Positions 8,646-18,920 of a DNA stretch of 64,000 nt are shown piece after piece. A program made the translations under genes and the position numbers. The DNA is from Gammaproteobacteria bacterium (GTDB lineage Bacteria; Pseudomonadota; Gammaproteobacteria; Xanthomonadales; SZUA-36). The stretch's first letter is position 1. Every line of letters begins with the position of its first letter. The notes beneath the pieces are model-generated. The model was not told where the DNA came from, did no database searches, and saw only the letters and a list, made by a program, of their open reading frames with translations. The stretch lies in contig JAUHYP010000003.1 of NCBI GenBank assembly GCA_030426265.1, positions 111,254-175,253 on the forward strand, read 5' to 3'.

Positions 8646-9578
8646 TCAGAACCGGTATTTGTAGACCGCCTGGAAGCGGTCGGAGATTTCCTGCAATTCG
8701 GGGGTGTGGTGCTGCGGCGCCAGGTGCTCGATCTTGATGGCGCCCATGATGGATCCGATGCGGCAGGCGGTGACCAGGTCCATGTCGTTCAGCAGGCCGT
8801 GGATCAGTCCGGCGCGGTAGGCGTCGCCGCAGCCGGTGGGGTCCTCGATCCGCTTCACCGGCGCCGCGTCGATGTGCGTCTTCTTGCCCTTTTCGTACAC
8901 GCTGGAGCCGCCGGCGCCCAGGGTCACCACCACGGCGCGGACCTGCTCGGCGATGTCCCTGCCGTTCAGCCCGGTGCGGTCCTTCACCAGCTGGTACTCG
9001 TAGTCGTTCATGACGATCCAGTCGGCGCGCTCGATGAAGCCGCGCAGCTCCTCGCCGTTGAACATCGGCATGGCCTGGCCCGGGTCGAAGATGTGCGGAA
9101 TGCCGGCCGCGGGGAAGTCGTGGCTGTGCTGCACCATGGCCTGCTTGCCGTCCGGGGCGATGATGCCGATGCGGATGCCCTCGGTGTCCGCCACCTTGTT
9201 GACGTGACTGAGGGCCATCGCGCCCGGGTGGAAGGCGGTGATCTGGTTGTCTTCCTGGTCCGTGGTGATGAAGGCCTGCGGCGTGAACTCGCCTTCGAGG
9301 TGGCGCACGTAGCGGGTGGAGATGCCCAGTTCGTCGAAATGGCGCTGGTAGGGCCCGAAATCGTCGCCCACGGCCCCCATCGGGTAGGGATCGCCCCCGA
9401 GCAGCTTGAGGTTGTAGGAGATGTTGCCGGCCACGCCGCCGAATTCCCGCCGCATCTTGGGCACCAGGAAGGAGACGTTCAGGATGTGCATCTTCTCGGG
9501 GAGAATGTGGTCCCGGAACCGTTCCGGGAACAGCATGATGGTGTCGTAGGCGAGCGAGCCGCAGATCAGCGCCGACAT
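8646..9578 (-). CDS. PfkB-family carbohydrate/nucleoside kinase, probable adenosine kinase
   Basis: A 310-residue ribokinase-fold kinase. The N-terminal MSALICGSLAYDTIM, the glycine pair in FGGVAGNISYNL, and the C-terminal DPTGCGDAYRAGLIHG, which holds the anion hole and catalytic Asp, identify the PfkB superfamily. The GCGDAYRAG version resembles the group annotated as proteobacterial adenosine kinase. The ATG at 9578 is chosen because AAGGAA precedes it and the fold begins there; the frame is open for 40 codons upstream. It is a single gene divergent from mreB. Nucleoside specificity is inferred. Confidence 0.83.
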   Translation of the reverse strand: MSALICGSLAYDTIMLFPERFRDHILPEKMHILNVSFLVPKMRREFGGVAGNISYNLKLLGGDPYPMGAVGDDFGPYQRHFDELGISTRYVRHLEGEFTPQAFITTDQEDNQITAFHPGAMALSHVNKVADTEGIRIGIIAPDGKQAMVQHSHDFPAAGIPHIFDPGQAMPMFNGEELRGFIERADWIVMNDYEYQLVKDRTGLNGRDIAEQVRAVVVTLGAGGSSVYEKGKKTHIDAAPVKRIEDPTGCGDAYRAGLIHGLLNDMDLVTACRIGSIMGAIKIEHLAPQHHTPELQEISDRFQAVYKYRF

Positions 9579-9748
9579 GGTGTTCCTTGCTGGGGAGTCG
9601 GTGGCATTGTAGCCCATGGGGCCGGCAAGGGTCCGTTCGCCGCAAAACCGCATGGTTGCTTGCGTCCCGGCCTTGTCAGCTTGCCGCCTCAAGGGCATGC
9701 TGATAAGCTACGCGGCCTTCCGCGATACACCCCCCGGAACATAAATAA

Positions 9749-10798
<1,050 letters not shown>

Positions 10799-10817
10799 GC
10801 CGGACCGAGCCGCCCCG

Positions 10818-11891
10818 GTGCCCATCGATTCCGCCGCCGTCACCGCCAACCCGGGGCAGGGACGGCCGAGCGTGACCGCGCTCATGGTCTACCTGCTGCT
10901 GGCCGGGCTGCTGATGCTGCTCGACCAGCGCGGCCAGTTCATTCCCCGCTTTCGCGCCTTCGCAGAGGGCCTGGTGACGCCGGTCTACCGGGTCGCCGAG
11001 GCGCCGGTGGAAGCCGTGCGCGGCATCCGCCGTTATGGCCGCTCCTGGGATTCGCTGGTCGCACAGACCCGTGAACAGCGCGAGCAACTGATGGCCCAGT
11101 CCGGCCAGATGCAGCGGCTGGCGGCCCTGGAGGAAGAGAACCGGCGCCTGCGCGCGCTGCTCGACGCCACCGCCGGCCGGGACATCGAATTCCGCTTCGC
11201 CGAACTCGTGCAGGTCAGCCTCGATCCCTACAGCCACCAGGTGCTGATCGACCGCGGCGTCGACGACGGGGTCTTCGAAGGCCAGGCGGTCATCGACGGC
11301 CAGGGCGTGATGGGGCAGGTCGAAGGCGTCACCGGCGGCCAGTCCCGCGTGCGCCTGATCTCCGACCCGGACCACGCCCTGCCGGTGCAGATCCTGCGCA
11401 CCGGCCAGCGCACCGTCGCCATGGGCACCGGTGATGTCGGGCGCCTGTCGCTCCCCAATCTGCCGGAACAGTCCGATGTGCGCGAGGGCGACGTGCTGGT
11501 CACCTCCGGCCTGGGCGAGCGTTTCCCGGCCGGCTTCCCCGTGGCCGAGGTCAGCCGCGTCGTGCGTGACACCGGCGAGGCCTTCATGGACGTGGACGCC
11601 CGCCCCCTGGCGGCGCTGGACCGGGGCCGCGAAGTCCTACTGGTGATGTCCGTGCCGGCGCCGCCCGATGTGCGCGACATGCCGGCCACGGAGATCCCCG
11701 ATGAGGCCCTCGCCGATGCCGTGGACGAGGCAGGGACCGGGAACGACGCGAGCTCCGGGGACGCCACGGCCGCTGAAGCCGCCGAGGGTCCGGTCCTCGA
11801 TGATCCCGCGGCCGAGCCCGCCGAGTCCAGCGAACAGCCTGCCGATCCGCCGAACGATGTCGCGCCCGTCGAGGGAGGCGAGACGCCATGA
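10818..11891 (+). CDS. mreC: Rod-shape-determining protein MreC
   Basis: A 357-residue bitopic membrane protein that links MreB filaments to the periplasmic wall synthases. It has one hydrophobic segment (about residues 22-37), then a coiled coil (REQREQLMAQSGQMQRLAAL) and the beta domains with DPYSHQVLIDRG and DVLVTSGLGERFPAGFPVAEV, characteristic of MreC. Translation starts at GTG 10818, 19 nt after mreB. The last 80 residues are an acidic, alanine- and proline-rich low-complexity tail that goes beyond the usual domain end. The stop overlaps mreD by 4 nt. Confidence 0.93.
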   Translation: MPIDSAAVTANPGQGRPSVTALMVYLLLAGLLMLLDQRGQFIPRFRAFAEGLVTPVYRVAEAPVEAVRGIRRYGRSWDSLVAQTREQREQLMAQSGQMQRLAALEEENRRLRALLDATAGRDIEFRFAELVQVSLDPYSHQVLIDRGVDDGVFEGQAVIDGQGVMGQVEGVTGGQSRVRLISDPDHALPVQILRTGQRTVAMGTGDVGRLSLPNLPEQSDVREGDVLVTSGLGERFPAGFPVAEVSRVVRDTGEAFMDVDARPLAALDRGREVLLVMSVPAPPDVRDMPATEIPDEALADAVDEAGTGNDASSGDATAAEAAEGPVLDDPAAEPAESSEQPADPPNDVAPVEGGETP

Positions 11892-12382
11892 CCCGCACGC
11901 AGGACCATCCCGCCGTCCTCGCCGCCGCCCTGGGCGTGGCGATCCTGCTCACCCTGCTGCCGCTGCCGGGCTGGCTCGAGCCCTTGCGTCCTTACTGGGT
12001 GGCGCTGGTGCTGATCTACTGGTCGATGGAAGTGCCCGACCCGGTCAAGCTCGGCACCGCTTTCCTCATCGGCCTGCTCCTGGACCTGCTCACGGCCTCG
12101 CTGATGGGCCTGCACGCCTTCAGCCTGGTGGTGCTGGTCTACCTCGCCCGGCGATTCCGCGCGCGCATGCGCTTCTTCCCGCCCTGGCAGCAGGCCATGG
12201 CCGTGCTGGCGCTGCTGGTGAACGACCGCATCATCCTGTTGTGGGCCATCACCCTGCTGGGCGAGCCCATGCCGACCTGGCGCTACTGGCTCGCGCCGCT
12301 GGTCGGCATGGCCCTGTGGCCCTGGGTGTTCCTGGCGCTGGATCACGCCCGCCTGGCGCGCCGCCAGTTGGACCGACGCTGA
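11888..12382 (+). CDS. mreD: Rod-shape-determining protein MreD
   Basis: A 164-residue integral membrane protein with about five hydrophobic helices and the family-like stretch YWVALVLIYWSMEVPDPV, followed by FLIGLLLDLLTASLMGLHA. MreD is part of the elongasome membrane complex with MreC, RodA and PBP2. The ATG overlaps the mreC stop (ATGA), so the two are coupled; mrdA starts 7 nt after its stop. Confidence 0.93.
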   Translation: MTRTQDHPAVLAAALGVAILLTLLPLPGWLEPLRPYWVALVLIYWSMEVPDPVKLGTAFLIGLLLDLLTASLMGLHAFSLVVLVYLARRFRARMRFFPPWQQAMAVLALLVNDRIILLWAITLLGEPMPTWRYWLAPLVGMALWPWVFLALDHARLARRQLDRR

Positions 12383-12389
12383 GGCCGCC

Positions 12390-14276
12390 GTGCGCCGCCC
12401 CGGCAAAAGAGGACCCCTGAACCGGCCGCTCAAGGACGAACGCGAGGAGCAGTTGCTGTTCCAGTCCCGGGCCCGCATCGGCTTCGCGATCATCGCCGGC
12501 CTGTTCCTGCTGCTGGCCACCCGCTACCTGTGGCTGCAGTTCTGGCAGGCGGAGGACTTTCGCACGCGCTCGGAATCCAACCGTGTGCAGGTCCGGCCGG
12601 TGGCGCCCAATCGGGGCATGATCTACGACCGCCGCGGGCGCATCGTGGCGTCCAACCGGCCGGCCTTCCGCATGGAAGTGGTGCCGGAGCAGACCGGCGA
12701 CCTGGCCGATACGCTGGCGCGACTGGGCGAGATCATCACCCTGAGCGAGGACGATCTCGAGCGCTTCGAGCGCGCCCGCGGCCGCTACCTCGATTTCCAC
12801 AGCATCCCCCTGCGACTGGACCTGGACGAGGGAGAAGTCTCCCGTTTCGCGGTCAATCGCCACCGGTTCGAAGGCGTGGCGGTGGTTCCCTACCTGTCGC
12901 GCGAGTACCCCTACGCAGAGTTGCTGACCCACGTGCTGGGCTACGTGGGACGCCTGGACGAGCGCGACCTGCGCGAGGTGGACCAGGACGACTACCGCGC
13001 CACCACGCACATCGGCAAGCTCGGCGTGGAGCGCGCCTACGAGGAGCTGCTCCATGGCACCAGCGGCGTGGAGCGCGTGGAGACCAACGCCCGCGGCCGC
13101 GCCCTGCGCGTTCTCGAGCGCACCGATCCCGTGGCGGGGTCCGACCTCGTCCTGTCCATCGACGTGGACGTGCAGCGCGCCGCCTGGGACGCGCTCGGGG
13201 ACTTCGCCGGCTCGGTGGTGGCCATCGACCCCCGGGACGGCTCGGTGATCGCGATGGTCAGCAAGCCGGCCTACGATCCGAACCTCTTCGTCAACGGCAT
13301 TTCGAAGGCCGATTACGAGGCCATCCTCGCCGCCCCGCGCCGACCCCTGGTCAACCGCTCGCTCAACGGCGGCTACGAGCCGGGCTCCACCCTCAAGCCC
13401 TTCGTGGGCCTGGCGGGCCTGGAACTGGACGTGGTCCAGCCCGGCCAGCGGATCTTCTCCAACGGCAGGTTCTTCCTGCCCAACTACGACCGGCCCTACC
13501 GGGACTGGCGCGACGGCGGCCACGGCCACGTGGACATCACCCGCGCCCTGGAGGAGTCGGTCAACACCTACTTCTACCAGACGGCCGTGGACCTGGGCAT
13601 CGACCGCATGCACGACTACCTGGCCCAGTTCGGATTCGGCGCCCCCACGGGCGTGGACCTGCCGGGCGAGAGCGCCGGCCTGCTGCCCTCGCGTGACTGG
13701 AAGCGCGGCCGCTTCAACCAGCCCTGGTACCCGGGTGAAACCGTGATCGCCGGTATCGGCCAGGGCTTCAACGTGGTGACACCCCTGCAGCTCGCGAGCG
13801 CCCAGGCGGCGCTGGTGAACCGCGGCCGGCTGTGGGCCCCGCGCGTGGTCTACGCCGTCAAGGGCGCCGAGGACCCGACCGCGCGACGCGAGGACGCCCC
13901 GGAACGTCAGCAGGTACCGGTGGTGAACCCGGAGCACTGGGACCTGGTGCTCGAAGGCATGCGCCGGGTGGTCAACGGCCCTCGCGGTACGGCCCGCGAC
14001 GTGGGCCTGGAGGCGGGCTACGTCATCGCGGGCAAGACCGGTACGGCCCAGGTCTTCACGCAGGACCAGCGCCGCAGGTACAACCAGGACGAGCTGGAGG
14101 AGTCGCTGCGCAACCATGCGCTGTTCATCGCCTTCGCGCCCTTCGACGCGCCCACCATCAGCATTGCCGTGGTGGTGGACCACGGCGGGGCGGGGTCGAA
14201 AGTCGCCGCGCCCATCGCCCGCGCCACCCTCGACGCCTGGCTGGGCCAGGAACGGCTCATGGGGTATCGCCCTTGA
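12390..14276 (+). CDS. mrdA: Penicillin-binding protein 2 (elongasome transpeptidase)
   Basis: A 628-residue class B PBP that crosslinks peptidoglycan during elongation. It has one N-terminal membrane helix (about residues 31-49), a dimerisation domain beginning VAPNRGMIYDRRGRIVASN, and the transpeptidase with Ser 333 and Lys 336 (EPGSTLKPF), SVN in EESVNTYFYQ, and KTGTAQV near 548. Length matches E. coli PBP2. Translation starts at GTG 12390. The stop overlaps the rodA TTG start. Confidence 0.95.
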   Translation: MRRPGKRGPLNRPLKDEREEQLLFQSRARIGFAIIAGLFLLLATRYLWLQFWQAEDFRTRSESNRVQVRPVAPNRGMIYDRRGRIVASNRPAFRMEVVPEQTGDLADTLARLGEIITLSEDDLERFERARGRYLDFHSIPLRLDLDEGEVSRFAVNRHRFEGVAVVPYLSREYPYAELLTHVLGYVGRLDERDLREVDQDDYRATTHIGKLGVERAYEELLHGTSGVERVETNARGRALRVLERTDPVAGSDLVLSIDVDVQRAAWDALGDFAGSVVAIDPRDGSVIAMVSKPAYDPNLFVNGISKADYEAILAAPRRPLVNRSLNGGYEPGSTLKPFVGLAGLELDVVQPGQRIFSNGRFFLPNYDRPYRDWRDGGHGHVDITRALEESVNTYFYQTAVDLGIDRMHDYLAQFGFGAPTGVDLPGESAGLLPSRDWKRGRFNQPWYPGETVIAGIGQGFNVVTPLQLASAQAALVNRGRLWAPRVVYAVKGAEDPTARREDAPERQQVPVVNPEHWDLVLEGMRRVVNGPRGTARDVGLEAGYVIAGKTGTAQVFTQDQRRRYNQDELEESLRNHALFIAFAPFDAPTISIAVVVDHGGAGSKVAAPIARATLDAWLGQERLMGYRP

Positions 14277-15364
14277 GGCGGCTCGTCCCCGGCTGGCTGG
14301 GCGCGCCACGCCTGGACCTGCCCCTGCTCGCCGCGCTGCTCCTGATCATGGGCGCGGGCCTGATGGTGCTCTACAGCGCCTCGGGCGAGGACATGGGCAT
14401 GGTCACGCGCCAGGCCGTGCGCCTGGGCATCGGCCTGGCGGTCATGGTGGGACTGAGCCAGACGCCGCCCCACATCCTGCGCAACTGGACGCCCTGGATC
14501 TACGCCGTCGGCCTGGCGATGGTGGCGGCGACCTGGGTGTTCGGCGTGGGGCAGGGCGCCGACCGCTGGCTGGACCTGAAGGTCGTGCGCTTCCAGCCCT
14601 CCGAGATCATGAAGCTGGCCGTCCCCATGATGGTCGCCGCGTGGCTGCATCCGCGCCTGCTGCCGCCGAACTTTCGCGATGTGCTGGTCTGCGCGGGCAT
14701 CCTGGGCGTACCCGCCCTGTTCATCGCGCGCCAGCCCGACCTCGGCACGGCCCTGCTGGTGGGCGTGAGCGGCTGCTTCACGCTGTTCCTCGCCGGGCTC
14801 AGCTGGCGGGTGATCGCCGGCCTCGCCACCGCCGGCATCGCGGCCCTGCCGGCCCTGTGGATGGTGATGAAGGAGTACCAGCGAGACCGGGTCCGCACTT
14901 TCCTGAACCCCGAGTCCGACCCCCTGGGGGACGGCTGGAACATCATCCAGTCCAAGATCGCCGTGGGTTCGGGCGGCGTCACCGGCAAGGGCTGGCTGGA
15001 AGGCACGCAGTCGCGCCTGGAGTTCATCCCGGAGCGGCACACGGACTTCATCCTCGCGGTGCTGTCCGAGGAATTCGGCCTGCTGGGGGTGCTGGTGCTG
15101 TTCGCGGCCTACCTGTTCGTGGTGGGGCGCGGCCTGTACATCGCCAGCGTTGCGCGGGATACCTTTTCCCGCCTGGTCGCCGGCAGCCTTTCGATGACAC
15201 TTTTCGTCTACGTGCTGGTCAATGGAGGCATGGTGTCCGGCGCCCTGCCGGTCGTCGGCGTGCCCCTGCCGCTGATCAGCTACGGGGGAACGTCCGCGGT
15301 GACGCTGCTGGCGGGTTTCGGCATCATGATGTCCGCCTGGGGCAACCGCCGGTTCGTGCGCTGA
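14273..15364 (+). CDS. rodA: Rod-shape peptidoglycan glycosyltransferase RodA
   Basis: A 363-residue SEDS-family membrane protein that polymerises lipid II in partnership with PBP2. Around ten hydrophobic helices are visible, with the SEDS signatures FQPSEIMKLAVPMMVA, QPDLGTALL, ERHTDFILAVLSEEFG and PLISYGGTSAV. The TTG at 14273 overlaps the mrdA stop codon by 3 nt and is the only start that gives the normal N-terminus and length; the frame is open upstream inside mrdA. The coupling fits the obligate RodA-PBP2 pairing. Confidence 0.93.
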   Translation: MRRLVPGWLGAPRLDLPLLAALLLIMGAGLMVLYSASGEDMGMVTRQAVRLGIGLAVMVGLSQTPPHILRNWTPWIYAVGLAMVAATWVFGVGQGADRWLDLKVVRFQPSEIMKLAVPMMVAAWLHPRLLPPNFRDVLVCAGILGVPALFIARQPDLGTALLVGVSGCFTLFLAGLSWRVIAGLATAGIAALPALWMVMKEYQRDRVRTFLNPESDPLGDGWNIIQSKIAVGSGGVTGKGWLEGTQSRLEFIPERHTDFILAVLSEEFGLLGVLVLFAAYLFVVGRGLYIASVARDTFSRLVAGSLSMTLFVYVLVNGGMVSGALPVVGVPLPLISYGGTSAVTLLAGFGIMMSAWGNRRFVR

Positions 15365-15416
15365 TGGACCGTTCGCACGGCCCCGGGAAGGCCCGAATCC
15401 GCACTGCGGCTTCGGG

Positions 15417-15422
15417 TACACT
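15417..15422 (+). promoter_or_regulatory. Candidate -10 box upstream of mltB
   Basis: TACACT followed by TTTCGCC lies in the 130-nt gap between rodA and mltB and resembles the -10 region of the M1 aminopeptidase gene. No good -35 is visible, so it is a weak candidate for an internal promoter. Confidence 0.35.
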
Positions 15423-15494
15423 TTCGCCATTCACGGCGTATCCGGCCGGGAGCGACGCTGCCCGACGCTGCGCCCGGCCCATTCGAGGAACCGC

Positions 15495-16532
15495 ATGAGA
15501 AGACGCATGAACGTCCGCGCCGCCACTCCCGCCTTCAAACGGTCCATGCTGGCCTCGTTGCTGGCGACCGCGCTTGCGACGCCCGCGCTGTTGCTTGCCG
15601 CCGGGGAGCACCCGGGCAGCGACGCCTTCGTGCAGCGCGCCGTCGACGAGCACGGGCTGGACGCGGCCGAGATCCAGGCCCTGCTGGGCGAAGCCGAGTT
15701 CCAGCAGCGCATCGCCGACCTCATCGCGAAGCCGGCGGAAGGCAAACCCTGGCACGAATATCGCCCCATCTTCATCACCGACCAGCGCATCTCCGAAGGG
15801 GTCGAGTTCTGGCAGGCCAACGAGGCGCTGGTGGACGAAGTGGCGGAACGGTACGGCGTCGATCCGCAGGTGATCGTGGCCATCATCGGGGTGGAGACCT
15901 ACTACGGGCGCATCACGGGCACGTTCAAGGTCCTGGACGCGCTGGCGACCCTCGCGTTCCACTATCCCAGCGACCGCACCCGCGACCGTTCGCCGTTTTT
16001 CACCTCCGAGTTGATGGAGTACGTGCTTCTGGGCCGGGAGGAAGGACTGCCCCTGGCCGAGGTCACGGGTTCCTACGCGGGCGCCATGGGCATGGGCCAG
16101 TTCATGCCCAGCAGCTATCGCGCCTACGCCGTGGACTTCGACGGCGACGGCAGCCGCGACCTCTGGCGTTCCACCGAGGACGTGGTGGGCAGCGTCGCGA
16201 ATTACCTGCACGTTCACGGATGGGAGCCGGGCGGACCGGTGGTGCGCAAGGTGACCGTGAGCGAGGAAGCGGACTTCAGCCTGCTCGAGAAGCGCGATTA
16301 CAAGCCCTACCAGAGCGTCATCGAGTTCCATGAGCAGGGGTACCGCTCCTCCGCCGACCTCGAACCCGATCGTCCGGCCGCGCTGGTCAGTCTCCAGGAA
16401 GTGGACCGCAAGGCCAACTGGATGGTGTTCAACAACTTCTACGTCATCACCCGCTACAACCGCAGCCCCATGTACGCGATGGCGGTGTATGAGCTGAGCG
16501 AGGCCTTGCGCGAGGGCATGGGCCGCTCATGA
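15495..16532 (+). CDS. mltB: Membrane-bound lytic murein transglycosylase B
   Basis: A 345-residue family-3 lytic transglycosylase that cleaves glycan strands, forming 1,6-anhydro ends. The catalytic Glu is residue 134 in IIGVETYYGRITG; other family stretches are SYAGAMGMGQFMPSSY, DFDGDGSRDLW and SVANYLHVHGW. The N-terminus is a hydrophobic export signal (about residues 16-36) with no clear lipobox cysteine, so it is secreted or anchored rather than lipidated. AGGAA precedes the ATG. Its stop overlaps rlpA (ATGA). Its anhydro-muropeptide products feed the anmK/ampE recycling functions seen later in the window. Confidence 0.93.
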   Translation: MRRRMNVRAATPAFKRSMLASLLATALATPALLLAAGEHPGSDAFVQRAVDEHGLDAAEIQALLGEAEFQQRIADLIAKPAEGKPWHEYRPIFITDQRISEGVEFWQANEALVDEVAERYGVDPQVIVAIIGVETYYGRITGTFKVLDALATLAFHYPSDRTRDRSPFFTSELMEYVLLGREEGLPLAEVTGSYAGAMGMGQFMPSSYRAYAVDFDGDGSRDLWRSTEDVVGSVANYLHVHGWEPGGPVVRKVTVSEEADFSLLEKRDYKPYQSVIEFHEQGYRSSADLEPDRPAALVSLQEVDRKANWMVFNNFYVITRYNRSPMYAMAVYELSEALREGMGRS

Positions 16533-17350
16533 GCGCATCCCTGCGTCGGGGGGTGGCCGTGCGTGCCCCGGCCCCGGCAGCGATCACCATCGCCCTGCTG
16601 GCCGCCCTGATTCTGGCCGCCTGTGGGGGCAAGCAACCGGCGCCGGACGCCCCGGCAACGGGCCAGGATGGTCCGCCCATGGCCGGGATTTCCGCCTCGG
16701 ACGTGCGCGACGCGGTGCCGAAGTACGAGCCCCGTTCCCCCTACGGAAACGGCCCCGTCTATGAGGTCTGGGGCAAGAAGTACCGCGTGCTCGACAGCGC
16801 CCAGGGCTACCGCGAGCGCGGCACGGCCTCCTGGTACGGATCCAAGTTCCATGGCCGGCGCACGTCCAGCGGCGAGCCCTACGACCTGTACCAGGCCACC
16901 GCCGCCCACAAGACACTGCCCCTGCCGACCTACGCCGAGGTCACGAACCTCGACAACGGCCGCAAGGTGGTGGTGAAGATCAACGACCGTGGCCCTTTCC
17001 ACTCCGACCGCATCATCGACCTCAGCTACGCGGCCGCCCTGAAGATCGGCATCGTGCAGCAGGGCACGGGCAGGGTGGAGGTTCGGGCCATCACCTTCGA
17101 TGGCCAGGACGCCAATGCCAAGCTGGCCAGGGACACCTGGCTGCAGGTGGGGGCCTTCAGCCAGAAGGATTCGGCGAAGCGCGTCGAGGACCATTTGCGC
17201 GACAAGGGCGTGCGGGGCATCGACATCGATCGCGACGGCGGGCTGTACAAGGTGCTGGTCGGCCCCTTCGATCGCGCCGGCGACCTGGCCCGGATGGCCG
17301 ACCGGGTCGTTGAACTGGGCTACGAACGCCCTCATAAGGTGACCCGGTGA
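16529..17350 (+). CDS. rlpA: Septal-ring lytic transglycosylase RlpA, lipoprotein
   Basis: A 273-residue lipoprotein (signal ending LILAACGG, Cys 32) with the double-psi beta-barrel domain of RlpA: RGTASWYGSKFHGRRTSSGE, then LPTYAEVTNLDNGRKVVVKIND and RGPFHSDRIIDLSYAAA. A SPOR domain occupies the C-terminus (WLQVGAFSQKDSAKRVEDHL to the end) and would bind denuded glycan at the septum. RlpA acts on such glycans. It overlaps mltB by 4 nt. Confidence 0.95.
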   Translation: MSASLRRGVAVRAPAPAAITIALLAALILAACGGKQPAPDAPATGQDGPPMAGISASDVRDAVPKYEPRSPYGNGPVYEVWGKKYRVLDSAQGYRERGTASWYGSKFHGRRTSSGEPYDLYQATAAHKTLPLPTYAEVTNLDNGRKVVVKINDRGPFHSDRIIDLSYAAALKIGIVQQGTGRVEVRAITFDGQDANAKLARDTWLQVGAFSQKDSAKRVEDHLRDKGVRGIDIDRDGGLYKVLVGPFDRAGDLARMADRVVELGYERPHKVTR

Positions 17351-17441
17351 AAGCCTTCCGGGCAGAGTGCTACCCTGTCACATTCGCCAGGACGCCGGCC
17401 GCGATGGCCGGTCCTGAACTGACGACGAAATCGAGTCACGC

Positions 17442-18638
17442 ATGAAAAACCTCTTTCTTTCGCTGGTCCTGATGCTGCCTGCCCTGGCCTTCGCCCAGGC
17501 GCCGGGCCGTCCCGCGGCCATGCCCACGCCCGCGGCGCCCCAGTTGGGCGCGCGGAGCTACATCCTCATGGACTACAACTCCAACCGCGTCCTGGTCGAA
17601 CAGGACGCGGACCGCCGTTCCGACATCGCCAGCATGACCAAGCTCATGACCGGCTACGTGGTGTTCCGGGAACTGGCGAACGGCAACGCGGCCCTCGAGG
17701 ACATCGTCCCGATCAGCGAAAACGCGTGGCGCACCGGCGGCTCGCGGATGTTCGTGGAGCCCGGCATGGAAGTCACGCTCGAGCAACTGCTCATGGGCAT
17801 GATCATCCAGTCCGGCAACGACGCCAGCGTGGCCCTGGCCGAGTACCTGGCCGGTTCCGAGTCCGCGTTCGCCGAGGTGATGAATCACTACGCCGCCGAA
17901 CTGGGCATGGTGAACAGCCATTTCATGAACGCCACCGGCCTGCCGGACGAGAACCACTACAGCACGGCCCGTGACGTGGCCCTGCTCAGCCAGGCGACCA
18001 TTCGCGAATTTCCCGAGTTCTACGCCTGGTACTCATTGAAGGAGTACACCTTCAACGGCATCCGCCAGCACAATCGCAACAACCTGTTGTGGCGCGATCC
18101 GGCGGTGGACGGCCTCAAGACCGGCCACACCGAGGCGGCGGGCTACTGCCTCGCTGCCAGCGCCAAGGACCAGGGCATGCGCCTGATCAGCGTGGTGATG
18201 GGATCGGCCTCGGAGCAGTCGCGCGCCAGCGAATCCCAGGCCCTGCTGAGCTACGGCTTCCGTTTCTTCGAGACCGTCCAGCTCTATCGCGCCGGTGACC
18301 GGCTCGCCGAAGCGCGCGTCTGGAAAGGCGAATCGGAGCAACTCGAACTCGGCATCGCCGAGGAACTGTTCGTCACCATTCCGCGCGGCCGCTACGACGA
18401 GCTCGAAGCCAAGGTCCACCTGCAGGAGACGCTCACGGCCCCCATCGAGGAGGGCCAGGAGCTGGGCCGCGTGAGCATCGAGCTCGACGGCGCCATCGTG
18501 GCCGACCTGGGCCTGGTGGCCCTGCAGGCGATCCCCCAGGCCGGCTTCTTCGGCCGCAGCTGGGACGCGATGGTCCTCTGGGGCGGTGGCCTGTTCGGTG
18601 ACGACGACGATGAAGACGGCGGCGACGACGATGGCTGA
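17442..18638 (+). CDS. dacA: D-alanyl-D-alanine carboxypeptidase (PBP5/6 type)
   Basis: A 398-residue secreted class C PBP that trims the terminal D-Ala of wall peptides. After a signal peptide (residues 1-19) come the active-site motifs Ser 64 to Lys 67 (IASMTKLM), SGND in IIQSGNDASVAL, and KTGHTEAAGY near 226. The C-terminus has the expected membrane-binding amphipathic helix (GFFGRSWDAMVLWGGGLFG) but then ends in an unusual acidic run, [12 protein letters not shown]. The last 8 nt overlap ybeD. The 90-nt gap before it suggests its own promoter, which I could not define. Confidence 0.95.
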   Translation: MKNLFLSLVLMLPALAFAQAPGRPAAMPTPAAPQLGARSYILMDYNSNRVLVEQDADRRSDIASMTKLMTGYVVFRELANGNAALEDIVPISENAWRTGGSRMFVEPGMEVTLEQLLMGMIIQSGNDASVALAEYLAGSESAFAEVMNHYAAELGMVNSHFMNATGLPDENHYSTARDVALLSQATIREFPEFYAWYSLKEYTFNGIRQHNRNNLLWRDPAVDGLKTGHTEAAGYCLAASAKDQGMRLISVVMGSASEQSRASESQALLSYGFRFFETVQLYRAGDRLAEARVWKGESEQLELGIAEELFVTIPRGRYDELEAKVHLQETLTAPIEEGQELGRVSIELDGAIVADLGLVALQAIPQAGFFGRSWDAMVLWGGGLFGDDDDEDGGDDDG

Positions 18639-18894
18639 AGACACCCTGCTCGAGTTTCCCTGCGCCTTCCCGATCAAGGCCATGGGGCGCAACGAGGACG
18701 ACTTCGAGTCCCTGGTCACGACCCTGATCTTCCGGCACGCCGCACCGGTGCCCGGGGAGGCGGTGAAGGTCGCCGAAAGCGGGGAGGGCAATTTCCTCTC
18801 GGTCACGGTGACCGTCGAAGCCACATCGCGCGCGCAGTTGGACCGGATCTACCACGAGCTCACGGACTGCGACCGGGTGCTGATGGCGCTGTAG
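18631..18894 (+). CDS. ybeD: YbeD/UPF0250 family small protein
   Basis: An 87-residue soluble protein. [14 protein letters not shown] at the start, [13 protein letters not shown] in the middle and the C-terminal [19 protein letters not shown] identify the YbeD (DUF493) family, an ACT-like fold of unsettled function. It sits between dacA and lipB exactly as in E. coli. The ATG lies inside the Asp-rich 3' end of dacA and overlaps its stop by 8 nt, so translation is coupled. Confidence 0.93.
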   Translation: MAEDTLLEFPCAFPIKAMGRNEDDFESLVTTLIFRHAAPVPGEAVKVAESGEGNFLSVTVTVEATSRAQLDRIYHELTDCDRVLMAL

Positions 18895-18920
18895 CCGCTG
18901 CCGCCGCCCGATTCCTGGCC

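Noticed and set aside
12249..14309. A 686-residue minus-strand open frame opposite mrdA
   Set aside because: PBP2 is certain on the plus strand, and the antisense product resembles no protein.
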